Source of the DNA: JBPOFM01 sp051252455
GTDB lineage: Bacteria; Bacteroidota; Bacteroidia; Flavobacteriales; Flavobacteriaceae
Reading direction: 5' to 3'
NCBI GenBank assembly: GCA_051252455.1
Contig: JBPOFM010000001.1
Span: 806,001 to 870,000, forward strand
DNA: 64,000 nucleotides
Shown: positions 42,548-51,755 of the stretch, piece after piece
Position numbering within the stretch: position 1 is the first letter of the stretch
How the letters are laid out: each line of letters opens with the position of its first letter
Made by a program: the position numbers and the translations under genes
The notes under the pieces: generated by a model
Told to the model about the DNA's origin: nothing
What the model saw: only the letters and a program-made list of their open reading frames with translations
Database searches by the model: none

Positions 42548-43583
42548 GCGCATTCCATCCTTTTGCAATTAATGGAATAAGAGCCTCCGCTCTAGTAACC
42601 AAATGCATGCCTTTCTCTTTTTCTGTCATATAACCAATCACTGTCAAATTAGGATTAGCTTTAATTTTCGGGAAGTCTTCTTGCGAAATAGTCATTAACA
42701 ACTCATAATCTTCGCCACCATTTAAGGCAATCGTCGTACTGTCAATATTAAATTCTTCGCAAGTGGAGATCACTTGAGGATCTAAAGGTATTTTGTTTTC
42801 ATACAATTCAACACCAACGCCGCTTTGTTTACACAAATGAATAATTTCTGAAGACAAACCATCGCTAATATCAATCATCGAAGTAGGAGTAACATCCAAT
42901 TCATTCAATAATTTTACAATATCTTTTCGCGCTTCAGGTTTTAATTGACGCTCGATAATATAGGTGTATAAATCCAAATCAGGTTGATTGTTAGGATTCA
43001 CTTTGAACACTTCTTTTTCGCGTTCTAATACTTGCAATCCCATATATGCTGCACCTAAATCCCCTGATACAACAAGTAGATCATTTGGTTTCGCACCAGT
43101 TCTATAGACGATATCTTTTTCTTCAACTTCTCCAATTGCAGTGATGGAAATTATTAAACCTGTCGTTGATGAGGTCGTATCACCCCCAATTACATCGACG
43201 TCATAGATTTTAGAAGCGGCTTCAATGCCAGCATACAATTCTTCCAAGGCTTCGAGAGGAAATCGATTGGAAACAGCAATGGAAACAGTCACTTGAGTGG
43301 CATTGGCATTCATGGCATACACATCAGACAAATTCACCATGATGGATTTGTAGCCTAAATGTTTCAACGGCATATAGCTCAAATCAAAATGGACATTCTC
43401 CACTAATAAATCTGTTGTGACTACAATCTTTTTGGATTCAAAATCCAAAACAGCCGCGTCGTCACCAATACCTTTAAGGGTTGATTTTTGCTTTATTTCA
43501 AAATGTTGAGTCAAATGATCGATGAGACCGAATTCTCCCAAATCGCTTATGGAAGTGCGTTGCTGATTTTTATCTTCTATCAT
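42537..43583 (-). CDS. thiL: Thiamine-monophosphate kinase
   Basis: This 348-residue AIR synthase-fold enzyme phosphorylates thiamine monophosphate to the cofactor diphosphate. The N-terminus has LGEFGLIDHLTQHF, then GIGDDAAVLDF, and further metal/ATP residues in VVTTDLLVENVHFDL and DVIGGDTTSS. ISDGLSSEIIHL and NGGEDYELL complete the ThiL signature. The length is normal. No other thiamine genes are nearby. Confidence 0.94.
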   Translation of the reverse strand: MIEDKNQQRTSISDLGEFGLIDHLTQHFEIKQKSTLKGIGDDAAVLDFESKKIVVTTDLLVENVHFDLSYMPLKHLGYKSIMVNLSDVYAMNANATQVTVSIAVSNRFPLEALEELYAGIEAASKIYDVDVIGGDTTSSTTGLIISITAIGEVEEKDIVYRTGAKPNDLLVVSGDLGAAYMGLQVLEREKEVFKVNPNNQPDLDLYTYIIERQLKPEARKDIVKLLNELDVTPTSMIDISDGLSSEIIHLCKQSGVGVELYENKIPLDPQVISTCEEFNIDSTTIALNGGEDYELLMTISQEDFPKIKANPNLTVIGYMTEKEKGMHLVTRAEALIPLIAKGWNALNI

Positions 43584-43720
43584 ATTGCAAATTTATCAAT
43601 AAAGCAGTGATATAGCCCAACTGTTTATGAATAAATTACAAGAGCATCCGCATTCCTCAAACCTATAAGTCCATTTGCTAATATAATGTTAGCTTCTATG
43701 GTAAAACAGTACTTAAGTCG

Positions 43721-43728
43721 TATATTTG
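43721..43728 (+). promoter_or_regulatory. Possible -7 element of the suf operon
   Basis: TATATTTG fits TAnnTTTG, 31 nt before the sufA ATG. The -33 region lacks TTTG. No Fe-S regulator site (IscR-like) was recognised. Confidence 0.5.
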
Positions 43729-43759
43729 CAATCTTATTTAGACCTAATCTATATTATTT

Positions 43760-44089
43760 ATGATTAAAGTTTCTGAAACAGCAAAAAAGAAAGTCATGGA
43801 GCTGATGAATGACGACGGCTTTAATACGCTAACGGATTTTGTTCGTGTAGGTGTTAAAAGCGGCGGCTGCTCGGGTCTTTCCTATGATTTAAAATTTGAC
43901 AAAGCGCAGCAAGAAGATGACAAAGTCTTTGAAGATAATGGTGTAAAAATCATTGTAGACAAAAAAAGTTTTTTATATCTTATTGGAACCACTCTTGAAT
44001 ATTCGGGAGGGTTGAATGGAGCAGGTTTCGTTTTTAACAATCCAAATGCAAATCGTACTTGTGGTTGTGGCGAAAGTTTCTCTTTATAA
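43760..44089 (+). CDS. sufA: Iron-sulfur cluster assembly A-type carrier (HesB/IscA family)
   Basis: The 109-residue protein has the three cysteines of A-type carriers: one in KSGGCSGLSYDL and two in NRTCGCGESFSL near the end. It accepts Fe-S clusters from the SufBCD scaffold and passes them to apo-proteins. It is the first gene of the SUF operon and ends 5 bp before the sufB start. Confidence 0.93.
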   Translation: MIKVSETAKKKVMELMNDDGFNTLTDFVRVGVKSGGCSGLSYDLKFDKAQQEDDKVFEDNGVKIIVDKKSFLYLIGTTLEYSGGLNGAGFVFNNPNANRTCGCGESFSL

Positions 44090-44094
44090 CAAAT

Positions 44095-45546
44095 ATGATG
44101 AATAAATATACAGAAGACGATTTAAGAGAAGAGCTAAAAACCAAAGAATATGAATATGGTTTTTACACTGATATTGAATCTGATACTTTCCCTATTGGCT
44201 TAAACGAAGACATCGTTCGTGCTATTTCCTTAAAAAAGGAAGAACCACAATGGATGACCGACTGGCGGTTGGAATCGTTCCGTTCATGGAAAGAAATGAT
44301 TGAACCAGAATGGGCCAATGTCAATTATGTAAAGCCAGATTTTCAAGCGATATCTTATTATTCTGCACCAAATAGTAAACCAAAATATGACAGTCTCGAT
44401 GAGGTGGATCCAGAATTATTGGAAACCTTCAAAAAGCTTGGAATCTCTATTGATGAGCAAAAAAAATTGACTGGTGTGGCAATGGATGTAGTGATCGACT
44501 CCGTTTCAGTCGCAACAACCTTTAAAAAAACGTTGAACGAAAAAGGAATTATTTTCTGCTCTATTAGTGAAGCAATTAGAGAGTATCCAGATTTAGTTAA
44601 AAAATATATTGGAACCGTCGTTCCGCAGAAAGATAATTTTTATGCAGCTTTAAATTCGGCCGTCTTCAGTGATGGAAGTTTCTGCTACATACCAAAAGGC
44701 GTTCGTTGTCCGATGGAATTATCAACCTATTTCCGAATTAACCAAGCAGGAACAGGTCAGTTTGAAAGAACTCTTGTGATTGCAGATGAAGGAAGTTATG
44801 TGAGTTATTTGGAAGGCTGTACAGCACCAAGTCGAGATGAAAACCAATTGCATGCAGCAGTGGTAGAGTTGATTGCTTTGGACGACGCTGAAATCAAATA
44901 TTCAACGGTTCAAAACTGGTATCCAGGAAATGCAGAAGGTAAAGGCGGTGTTTACAATTTTGTAACCAAAAGAGGCTTATGCGAAAAGAATGCAAAAATC
45001 TCATGGACACAAGTAGAAACTGGTTCTGCAATTACTTGGAAATACCCAAGTTGTATATTGAAAGGTGATAATTCTGTAGGCGAATTTTATTCAATTGCAG
45101 TAACTAACAATTACCAACAAGCAGATACAGGCACCAAAATGATTCATTTGGGAAAAAACACCAAATCGACCATTATTTCAAAAGGAATTTCTGCGGGTAA
45201 ATCACAAAATTCGTATCGAGGATTGGTGCAAATCAGTTCACGAGCGGAAAACGCACGTAATTTCTCCCAATGCGACAGTTTGTTGATGGGTAATGAATGT
45301 GGAGCTCACACGTTCCCATACATTGAAGCAAAAAACAAAACGGCCATCATTGAGCACGAAGCAACGACAAGTAAAATTGGAGAAGATCAAATTTTCTATT
45401 GCAATCAAAGAGGAATCGATACAGAAAAAGCCATTGCGTTAATTGTCAATGGATTTAGTAAAGAGGTGTTGAATAAATTACCAATGGAATTTGCGGTCGA
45501 AGCTCAAAAATTGTTGGAAATATCTCTTGAAGGGAGTGTAGGATAG
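44095..45546 (+). CDS. sufB: Fe-S cluster assembly scaffold protein SufB
   Basis: The product of about 483 residues has the SufB beta-helix, with VVPQKDNFYAALNSAVFSDG, TYFRINQAGTGQFERT, the YLEGCTAPSRDENQLHAAVV segment and ECGAHTFPYIEA. SufB forms the SufBC2D scaffold on which clusters are built. The frame extends 12 codons upstream to 44059 inside sufA; the adjacent ATGs at 44095 and 44098 (MMNKYTEDDL) are the likely starts. It is followed by an unrelated lipoprotein gene before sufC. Confidence 0.96.
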   Translation: MMNKYTEDDLREELKTKEYEYGFYTDIESDTFPIGLNEDIVRAISLKKEEPQWMTDWRLESFRSWKEMIEPEWANVNYVKPDFQAISYYSAPNSKPKYDSLDEVDPELLETFKKLGISIDEQKKLTGVAMDVVIDSVSVATTFKKTLNEKGIIFCSISEAIREYPDLVKKYIGTVVPQKDNFYAALNSAVFSDGSFCYIPKGVRCPMELSTYFRINQAGTGQFERTLVIADEGSYVSYLEGCTAPSRDENQLHAAVVELIALDDAEIKYSTVQNWYPGNAEGKGGVYNFVTKRGLCEKNAKISWTQVETGSAITWKYPSCILKGDNSVGEFYSIAVTNNYQQADTGTKMIHLGKNTKSTIISKGISAGKSQNSYRGLVQISSRAENARNFSQCDSLLMGNECGAHTFPYIEAKNKTAIIEHEATTSKIGEDQIFYCNQRGIDTEKAIALIVNGFSKEVLNKLPMEFAVEAQKLLEISLEGSVG

Positions 45547-45567
45547 ATATAAAATTAGCTATAAAAG

Positions 45568-45981
45568 ATGAAAAAAGTAATTGTCATACTGTTTGTACTT
45601 ATAGCATTCGTAAGCTGTAAAAATAACGAAAGCAAGAACGCACAAACCGCTGAAGAAGGAACCGTCGTTACGACAGATGGAACAACGGTGACAGGAAGCT
45701 TTATGTATTATGATGATGCTTCGGTTTTTCAGACCCAAAGCGAACTTTTTGGCGTGGTTGAAAACGAAAAACTTCAAGATTTGATATTGCAAGCAGAAAC
45801 ACTCAAAACTGAAGATTCAGATGAGGTTGCTGTGATTTTGAAAGTGAAAAAATCAAAAAAACCGGAAAACGAAGAAGGTTGGGACAACAGAATTGAAATT
45901 CTTGAAATCATTAAAGTTTCAAAAGGAAATCCAAAAGATAACAATATTATAAAATTAGGTAAAGAAACTGAAGTGCTTTAA
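45568..45981 (+). CDS. Small putative lipoprotein inside the suf operon
   Basis: The 137-residue protein has a hydrophobic start and the lipobox FVSCKNNES (Cys 17), so it should be a lipoprotein. The rest is acidic and partly low-complexity (NAQTAEEGTVVTTDGTTVTG), then a folded part with FMYYDDASVFQTQSE and a region rich in Lys and Glu. I do not recognise a family. It sits 21 bp after sufB and 50 bp before sufC, so it must be co-transcribed with the cytosolic SUF machinery. Its role there is unknown. Confidence 0.72.
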   Translation: MKKVIVILFVLIAFVSCKNNESKNAQTAEEGTVVTTDGTTVTGSFMYYDDASVFQTQSELFGVVENEKLQDLILQAETLKTEDSDEVAVILKVKKSKKPENEEGWDNRIEILEIIKVSKGNPKDNNIIKLGKETEVL

Positions 45982-46031
45982 CCTTCAGTATTTTGTCCCG
46001 AAGTTTCGGGATTAACTTTGAATAAAAATCC

Positions 46032-46784
46032 ATGTTAAAAATCAATAATTTACACGCAAGTGTTGAAGATAAATCAATTTTAAGAGGTATCAACCTCGAA
46101 GTGAAGGCTGGAGAAGTACATGCTATTATGGGGCCAAACGGTTCTGGTAAAAGCACCTTGGCAGCTGTTGTGGCAGGAAAAGAAGAATATGAAATGAATG
46201 AAGGAGAAATTCTTTTAAATGATGAAAATATTGATGAATTATCGGCTGAAGAACGCGCTCATAAAGGCATCTTTTTATCTTTCCAATATCCAGTGGAAAT
46301 CCCTGGAGTCAGTGTTACTAATTTCATAAAAACAGCCATCAACGCTAACAGAAAGGCAAAAGGTCAGCCAGATATGCCTGCAAATGAAATGTTGAAGCTG
46401 ATTCGTGAAAAGTCAGAGATGCTCGAAATCGACCGTAAATTTTTGTCGCGTTCTTTGAACGAAGGTTTTTCGGGAGGTGAAAAGAAACGTAACGAAATCT
46501 TTCAAATGGCAATGTTGGAGCCTAAATTGGCGATTCTTGATGAAACGGACTCTGGTTTAGATATCGATGCTTTGCGCATCGTCGCAAATGGTGTCAATAA
46601 ATTGAAAAGTAAAGACAACGCAGTCATCGTTATTACGCACTACCAACGCTTATTGGATTATATCGTACCGGACTTTGTGCATGTGTTGTATGATGGACGT
46701 ATTGTAAAATCTGGTGGAAAAGAACTCGCGCACGAACTCGAAGAAAAAGGTTACGACTGGATTAAGGAAGAAGTGAACGCGTAA
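46032..46784 (+). CDS. sufC: Fe-S cluster assembly ATPase SufC
   Basis: This 250-residue ABC-type ATPase has Walker A GPNGSGKSTLAAVV, the signature GFSGGEKKRNEIF, Walker B LAILDETDSGLDIDAL and the H-loop VITHYQRLL. SufC binds SufB and SufD and drives scaffold opening. Its spacer to sufD (75 bp) is filled with low-complexity repeats of a GACTGAA-like unit. Confidence 0.97.
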   Translation: MLKINNLHASVEDKSILRGINLEVKAGEVHAIMGPNGSGKSTLAAVVAGKEEYEMNEGEILLNDENIDELSAEERAHKGIFLSFQYPVEIPGVSVTNFIKTAINANRKAKGQPDMPANEMLKLIREKSEMLEIDRKFLSRSLNEGFSGGEKKRNEIFQMAMLEPKLAILDETDSGLDIDALRIVANGVNKLKSKDNAVIVITHYQRLLDYIVPDFVHVLYDGRIVKSGGKELAHELEEKGYDWIKEEVNA

Positions 46785-46859
46785 AAAAGTGTGCAGTTCG
46801 CAGTAAGCAGTCCACAGTGAGACTGAAGACTGAAGACTGCCAACTGAAGACTCAAAAAA

Positions 46860-48173
46860 ATGGAACTAAAAGAAAAACTCATATCATCATTCATGGCATT
46901 CGAAAATCTGGTTGATGTCGATCTGCCTGTGCATGATGTTCGTAGTGAAGCAATAAAGGCATTCGAAACGCAAGGATTTCCTTCCAAACGCGATGAAGAT
47001 TGGAAATATACCTCTTTAAACAGTGTTCTAAAACATGATTACAGCGTGTTTCCAAAGCATGAAAATGCGATTGAATATAATGATGTTAAGAAATATTTCA
47101 TTCATGATATTGACACTTACAAAATTGTTTTTATTGATGGTAAATATTCTTCACATCTTTCAGAGACTACCCACGATGTCATCGATGTTTGCTTAATGTC
47201 ATCTGCATTATCCAAGGCCAAATATCAACCTATTATTGAAAATTATTTCAATAAAATTGCGACAAAGGATAGTTTTTCATCCTTGAATACAGCATTTTCT
47301 TGTGAAGGTGCTTACATTCATGTTCCAAAGAATAAATTGGCACCAAAACCAATTCAAATTGTTCACTTTTCAACAGGAAGTGAAGCGGCTCTAATGTTGC
47401 AGCCACGTAATTTAATTGTGGTTGATGAAAATTCACATGTGCAGATCATTGAACGCCATCAAAGCTTGACAGACAACCCAGTCTTGACCAATAGCGTAAC
47501 GGAAATTTTTGCCAATAAACGCGCGGTCGTAGATTATTATAAAATACAGAATGACAATGAAAACGCCTCATTGATTGACAATACATTTATCGATCAAAAA
47601 CAAGAGAGTGTGGCATCAGTTCATACTTTTTCTTTTGGCGGAAAATTGACACGTAACAATCTCAATTTTTACCAAAATGGTGAACGAATTGATTCGACCC
47701 TAAAAGGAGTTACAATTATTGGTAATAAGCAACATGTTGATCACAATACATTGGTGCATCATATCGAACCAAATTGCGAAAGCCATCAAGATTATAAAGG
47801 CATTTTTGCCGATAGCGCAACAGGTGTGTTTAATGGTAAAGTATTGGTCAATAAAGAAGCTCAAAAAACGAATGCATTTCAGGCGAATAACAACATTTTA
47901 TTGAGTGACAAAGCAAGCATCAACACCAAGCCTCAATTGGAGATATTTGCAGATGACGTGAAATGTTCACACGGTTGTACCATCGGGCAATTGGATGAAA
48001 GCGCTATGTTTTATATGCGTTCAAGAGGTATCCCAGAGAAAGAAGCGAAAGCATTGCTGATGTATGCGTTTAGTAATAATGTTTTGAGTTCGGTTAAAAT
48101 CCCAGAAATTAAACAGAGGATTACCAAAATTATTGCTAATAAGTTGGGTGTGAATATAGGGTTTGATTTATAA
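46860..48173 (+). CDS. sufD: Fe-S cluster assembly protein SufD
   Basis: The 437-residue protein is the SufB paralog of the SufBC2D complex. It has an N-terminal helical part with RDEDWKYTSLNSVLKH and then the beta-helix with ADDVKCSHGCTIGQLDE and MFYMRSRGIPEKEAKALLMYAF, all typical of SufD. It starts after the repetitive spacer and ends 14 bp before sufS. Confidence 0.95.
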   Translation: MELKEKLISSFMAFENLVDVDLPVHDVRSEAIKAFETQGFPSKRDEDWKYTSLNSVLKHDYSVFPKHENAIEYNDVKKYFIHDIDTYKIVFIDGKYSSHLSETTHDVIDVCLMSSALSKAKYQPIIENYFNKIATKDSFSSLNTAFSCEGAYIHVPKNKLAPKPIQIVHFSTGSEAALMLQPRNLIVVDENSHVQIIERHQSLTDNPVLTNSVTEIFANKRAVVDYYKIQNDNENASLIDNTFIDQKQESVASVHTFSFGGKLTRNNLNFYQNGERIDSTLKGVTIIGNKQHVDHNTLVHHIEPNCESHQDYKGIFADSATGVFNGKVLVNKEAQKTNAFQANNNILLSDKASINTKPQLEIFADDVKCSHGCTIGQLDESAMFYMRSRGIPEKEAKALLMYAFSNNVLSSVKIPEIKQRITKIIANKLGVNIGFDL

Positions 48174-48187
48174 AATTTCCTTCGTTT

Positions 48188-49405
48188 ATGGCATTTAATA
48201 TTGATGAAATTCGCAAAGATTTTCCAATACTTTCACGTAAAGTTAATGGCAAACCTTTGGTCTATTTAGATAATGCCGCAACCTCTCAAACTCCCTTGCA
48301 GGTGATCGATGCGATTGTTGACTATTATAGCAATTACAATGCAAATATCCATAGGGGTGTCCATACATTAAGTCAGGAAGCAACTGATAAATACGAGCAA
48401 GCACGAAACACCGTTCAAAAGCATTTTAACGCCAAACATAATCATGAGATTATCCTCACGTCTGGTACTACACATGGTATCAATCTGGTGGCAAATGGCT
48501 TTTCATCATTTTTACAAAATGGTGACGAAGTCTTGGTATCTGCTTTGGAGCATCATAGCAATATCGTCCCTTGGCAAATGCTCTGTGAGCGAAGTGGCGC
48601 AACTTTGAAAGTCATCCCAATGAACCAACGAGGCGAATTGATGATGTCAGAATATGACAATTTGCTTTCCGATAAAACAAAAATGGTGTTCGTTAACCAT
48701 ATTTCGAATGCTTTGGGAACAATTAATCCTATTGAAGAAATAATTGAAAAAGCACATAAAGTTGGCGCAGCAGTTTTGGTCGATGGGGCTCAAGCTTGTC
48801 CACACCTTAAACCGGATTTGCAAGCTTTGGATGTGGATTTCTATGTTGCTTCTGCCCACAAAATGTGCGGCCCAACTGGTGTCGGCATGTTATATGGAAA
48901 AGATGAGTGGTTGCGAAAATTACCACCATATCAAGGTGGAGGTGAGATGATTGCGGAGGTCACATTTGATAAAACCACATATGCCGATTTGCCACATAAA
49001 TTTGAGGCAGGTACACCGAATATTTGTGGAGGTATTGCTTTTGGTGTAGCTATTGATTACATGAACAATATTGGGTTTGATGCCATCGCAACATATGAGC
49101 ACGAACTTTTAGAATATGCGACCCAAAAATTGTTGGAAATTGAAGGTCTCAAAATTTACGGGACTGCAAAAAATAAGACTTCAGTTATTTCTTTCAATTT
49201 AGAAGAGATACATCCTTACGATGTCGGAACACTGTTAGATAAAATGGGAATCGCTGTGCGTACAGGACATCATTGTGCTCAACCGATTATGGATTTTTAT
49301 AAAATTCCAGGAACCATCCGAGCTTCTTTTGCCTTTTATAACACCAAACAAGAAATTGATGCATTGGTGGAAGGTGTCAAAAAAGCAAAGTTGATGTTAT
49401 CATAA
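48188..49405 (+). CDS. sufS: Cysteine desulfurase SufS
   Basis: This 405-residue PLP enzyme takes sulfur from cysteine to make alanine and a persulfide. The PLP lysine is in YVASAHKMCGPTGVG, and the catalytic Cys is in RTGHHCAQPIMDFYKI near residue 361. The N-terminus has YLDNAATSQTPLQV and EHHSNIVPWQ. Sulfur goes to SufE (50747) and then the SufBCD scaffold. It is the group II type; the gene order sufB-C-D-S confirms the role. Confidence 0.97.
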   Translation: MAFNIDEIRKDFPILSRKVNGKPLVYLDNAATSQTPLQVIDAIVDYYSNYNANIHRGVHTLSQEATDKYEQARNTVQKHFNAKHNHEIILTSGTTHGINLVANGFSSFLQNGDEVLVSALEHHSNIVPWQMLCERSGATLKVIPMNQRGELMMSEYDNLLSDKTKMVFVNHISNALGTINPIEEIIEKAHKVGAAVLVDGAQACPHLKPDLQALDVDFYVASAHKMCGPTGVGMLYGKDEWLRKLPPYQGGGEMIAEVTFDKTTYADLPHKFEAGTPNICGGIAFGVAIDYMNNIGFDAIATYEHELLEYATQKLLEIEGLKIYGTAKNKTSVISFNLEEIHPYDVGTLLDKMGIAVRTGHHCAQPIMDFYKIPGTIRASFAFYNTKQEIDALVEGVKKAKLMLS

Positions 49406-49438
49406 TTTAAGTATCTTTACTTAGCCAATTTCACGCAA

Positions 49439-50092
49439 ATGAACTCAAAATTAATAGTTCTTGTTTTTAGTCTTGCCTTATTTTTTTCATGTAGCAACGA
49501 CAATGAAAAAACGTTTTTTATAGCAGATACAAGGGCAAACTGTACAGGAGTTGCACCACAAAAATGTCTTCAAATTAGGGAAAATGAAAAAGACGATTGG
49601 ACCTATTTTTATGGTAATATCGAAGGGTTTGACTACGAACCTGGATACAGTTACAAATTGAAAGTTGAGATTACCAATATTGAAAATCCACCTGCTGATG
49701 CGTCTTCAAAAAAGTATAGCTTGATTGAAGTCTTACAAAAGACAAAAAGTGCGGTTACTATAGCCACAGGATCGTGGATGGTGACAAAGATTAAAGATAA
49801 CAGTGAGATTGAGAGAAACCCCATTATAAGTTTAGTGCCATCCCAAGGAGAAATCCATGGAAGCACGGGCTGCAACAAGTTTTTTGGGAAAGTGGTAATC
49901 GAAAAAAGCAGTTTTAAAGTGAATACCATAGGTTCTACAAAAATGATGTGCCAAAATATGGATACCGAGCAATTGTTTTTAGAGACGTTAAACGAGGTGT
50001 CTTCATACAAAATTGAAAAGGACTTATTAAAATTAATGAATGCCCAACAGCAAATTTTGATGGAATGTTCATTCATGCCTGAACGAGAATAA
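49439..50092 (+). CDS. DUF4377/META domain lipoprotein
   Basis: The 217-residue protein has a lipoprotein signal (ALFFSCSND, Cys 19). Two domains follow: a DUF4377-like region (about 25-105; CLQIRENEKDDWTYFYGNIEGF) and a META/HslJ-like domain (about 115-215; GSWMVTKI, then GSTGCNKFFGKV and a CQNMDTEQLFLETLNEV helix). META proteins are associated with heat-shock or novobiocin resistance in E. coli; DUF4377 has no known role. It lies 33 bp after sufS, inside the SUF operon. Confidence 0.8.
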   Translation: MNSKLIVLVFSLALFFSCSNDNEKTFFIADTRANCTGVAPQKCLQIRENEKDDWTYFYGNIEGFDYEPGYSYKLKVEITNIENPPADASSKKYSLIEVLQKTKSAVTIATGSWMVTKIKDNSEIERNPIISLVPSQGEIHGSTGCNKFFGKVVIEKSSFKVNTIGSTKMMCQNMDTEQLFLETLNEVSSYKIEKDLLKLMNAQQQILMECSFMPERE

Positions 50093-50230
50093 ATACAGCT
50101 TTTGGCTTTGTTTTTTCATTGATGAAGCAATTAAAATCTTGAAATCATCCGACTATATATTTTGATATTGAATGGCGGTGAAAATTGGGGTTTAAATTTT
50201 AGATACAAAAAATATATTAAAATCTATCAG

Positions 50231-50716
50231 ATGAAAATACTATTAAGTTTATTCGCCATCATGCTACTAAATAAAGAATGCGATCAGTCAAAATCGACGG
50301 ATTCCACTTCTATGACTGTTAACGCCGAAGCTATGACTGATGTAGCACAAGACTACTCGAAAGTTTGGTATGAAGCCACAACGAGGGGTTTTTATGAAAA
50401 AATATGGATTACCAAAGATTCCATAACTGTTACTAATGATAGAAATCATATGTCAAGCAATAAGTATGCAACTTCTTTAGAAGACTGGAATGAATTATTG
50501 ACGATTTTAAAAGATGTGGATGTTAATGCGATGCCTGATCTGGAAGCGCCAACCTCTAAACGCCATTATGATGGTGCTGCGTTTGCAAGTTTAGGAGTGG
50601 CTCAAAATAAAACAGAAATTCAAAGTAACAGTTTTGATCATGGAAATCCTCCAAAAGCCATTGAGGCAGTTGTTAATAAAGTGTTATCCATGAAGAAGTC
50701 TTTCGATAAAAAATAG
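50231..50716 (+). CDS. Exported protein of unknown function inside the suf region
   Basis: This product of about 161 residues is not recognised. The start MKILLSLFAIMLLNKECDQ looks like a lipoprotein signal, but the residues before Cys (NKE) do not fit the lipobox well. The body contains DYSKVWYEATTRGFYEKIWI and an acidic core with many Ser/Thr residues. It precedes sufE by 30 bp. The open frame reaches 50162, but the ATG at 50231 is chosen because it begins a signal sequence. A 138-bp gap separates it from the META-domain gene. Confidence 0.65.
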   Translation: MKILLSLFAIMLLNKECDQSKSTDSTSMTVNAEAMTDVAQDYSKVWYEATTRGFYEKIWITKDSITVTNDRNHMSSNKYATSLEDWNELLTILKDVDVNAMPDLEAPTSKRHYDGAAFASLGVAQNKTEIQSNSFDHGNPPKAIEAVVNKVLSMKKSFDKK

Positions 50717-50746
50717 AGAAGACGTAACTTTGTTGAAAATTGAAAA

Positions 50747-51169
50747 ATGACAATTAAAGAAAGACAAGAAGAGATTATCGATGAATTTTCAATGTTCGAA
50801 GACTGGGAAGAGCGCTATCAATACATGATTGATCTAGGTAAAACCCTTCCGTTGATTGACGAACAGTTTAAGACCGATACTAATATCATTAAAGGATGCC
50901 AAAGCAAAGTCTGGGTGCATGCAGAGATGAAGAACGACAAGGTGGATTTCACGGCAGATAGTGATGCTATTATCACAAAAGGAATCATTGCGATATTAAT
51001 CCGTGTTTTTTCGAATCAAAACCCGAAGGATATCATTGATGCTGACACAAGTTTCATTGACGCCATAGGATTAAAGGAACACTTGTCACCAACCCGAGCC
51101 AATGGTTTGGTCAGCATGATTAAACAAATAAAAATGTATGCGATTGCATATCAAACACAGTTGAATTGA
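50747..51169 (+). CDS. sufE: SufE family sulfur-acceptor protein
   Basis: The 140-residue protein accepts the persulfide from SufS on the Cys in NIIKGCQSKVWVHAE. LIDLGKTLPLIDEQFKTD and LSPTRANGLVSMIKQIK are family segments. It belongs to the SufS-SufE pair and sits after two exported proteins of the operon. The spacer to the next gene is low-complexity (51170-51249). Confidence 0.93.
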   Translation: MTIKERQEEIIDEFSMFEDWEERYQYMIDLGKTLPLIDEQFKTDTNIIKGCQSKVWVHAEMKNDKVDFTADSDAIITKGIIAILIRVFSNQNPKDIIDADTSFIDAIGLKEHLSPTRANGLVSMIKQIKMYAIAYQTQLN

Positions 51170-51249
51170 GTTGAGAAGTTGAGAATTTATAAGTTTAGCC
51201 AAGCTAATCCTTTACTCCCAACTCCTTTACTCCAAAATCCTTAAATAAA

Positions 51250-51573
51250 ATGAGCGAAACCATAGATACAACCCAATTGGGTGAAAAAATAGTTAGAGTC
51301 TTAAAAACCATTTACGATCCCGAAATTCCTGTAGACATCTACGAGTTAGGTCTGATTTATGACGTGTTTGTCAATGAAGACTATGACGTAAAAATATTGA
51401 TGACCTTAACAACGCCTAACTGCCCTGTTGCAGAGACATTGCCATTAGAAGTTGAAGAAAAGGTCAAATCCCTTAATGATGTAAAATCCGCCGTGGTTGA
51501 AATTACTTTCGATCCGCCTTGGAGTCAAGATTTAATGAGTGAAGAAGCAAAGTTGGAATTAGGAATGCTTTGA
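51250..51573 (+). CDS. SUF system protein, DUF59/MIP18 family (SufT-like)
   Basis: The 107-residue protein has the DUF59 core: VLKTIYDPEIPVDIYELGLI, then MTLTTPNCPVAETLPLEVEE and EITFDPPWSQDLMSEEA. Related proteins (SufT, Cia2/MIP18) act late in Fe-S cluster delivery. It is the last recognisable SUF gene here. The short spacer with low-complexity sequence before it suggests co-transcription with sufE. Confidence 0.9.
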   Translation: MSETIDTTQLGEKIVRVLKTIYDPEIPVDIYELGLIYDVFVNEDYDVKILMTLTTPNCPVAETLPLEVEEKVKSLNDVKSAVVEITFDPPWSQDLMSEEAKLELGML

Positions 51574-51755
51574 TTTTAGCTGGCAGTCTTCAATAGGCAG
51601 TCGCAGTCAAAATTAGGTAAGTCTTTTTATTTCTGATATTTTCGGTTCCATATAAATGTAAAGAATTTAGAAGATTATAAGTTTAGTCTGTATCGACCTC
51701 AAAACCTCTAGACTTATAAACTGGTATTTTCCATCCTGAAAAAAGAAACCCTTCA

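Noticed and set aside
44059..44094. Longer N-terminus of SufB
   Set aside because: It would begin inside sufA with a hydrophobic stretch foreign to SufB; the ATGs at 44095 and 44098 are better.
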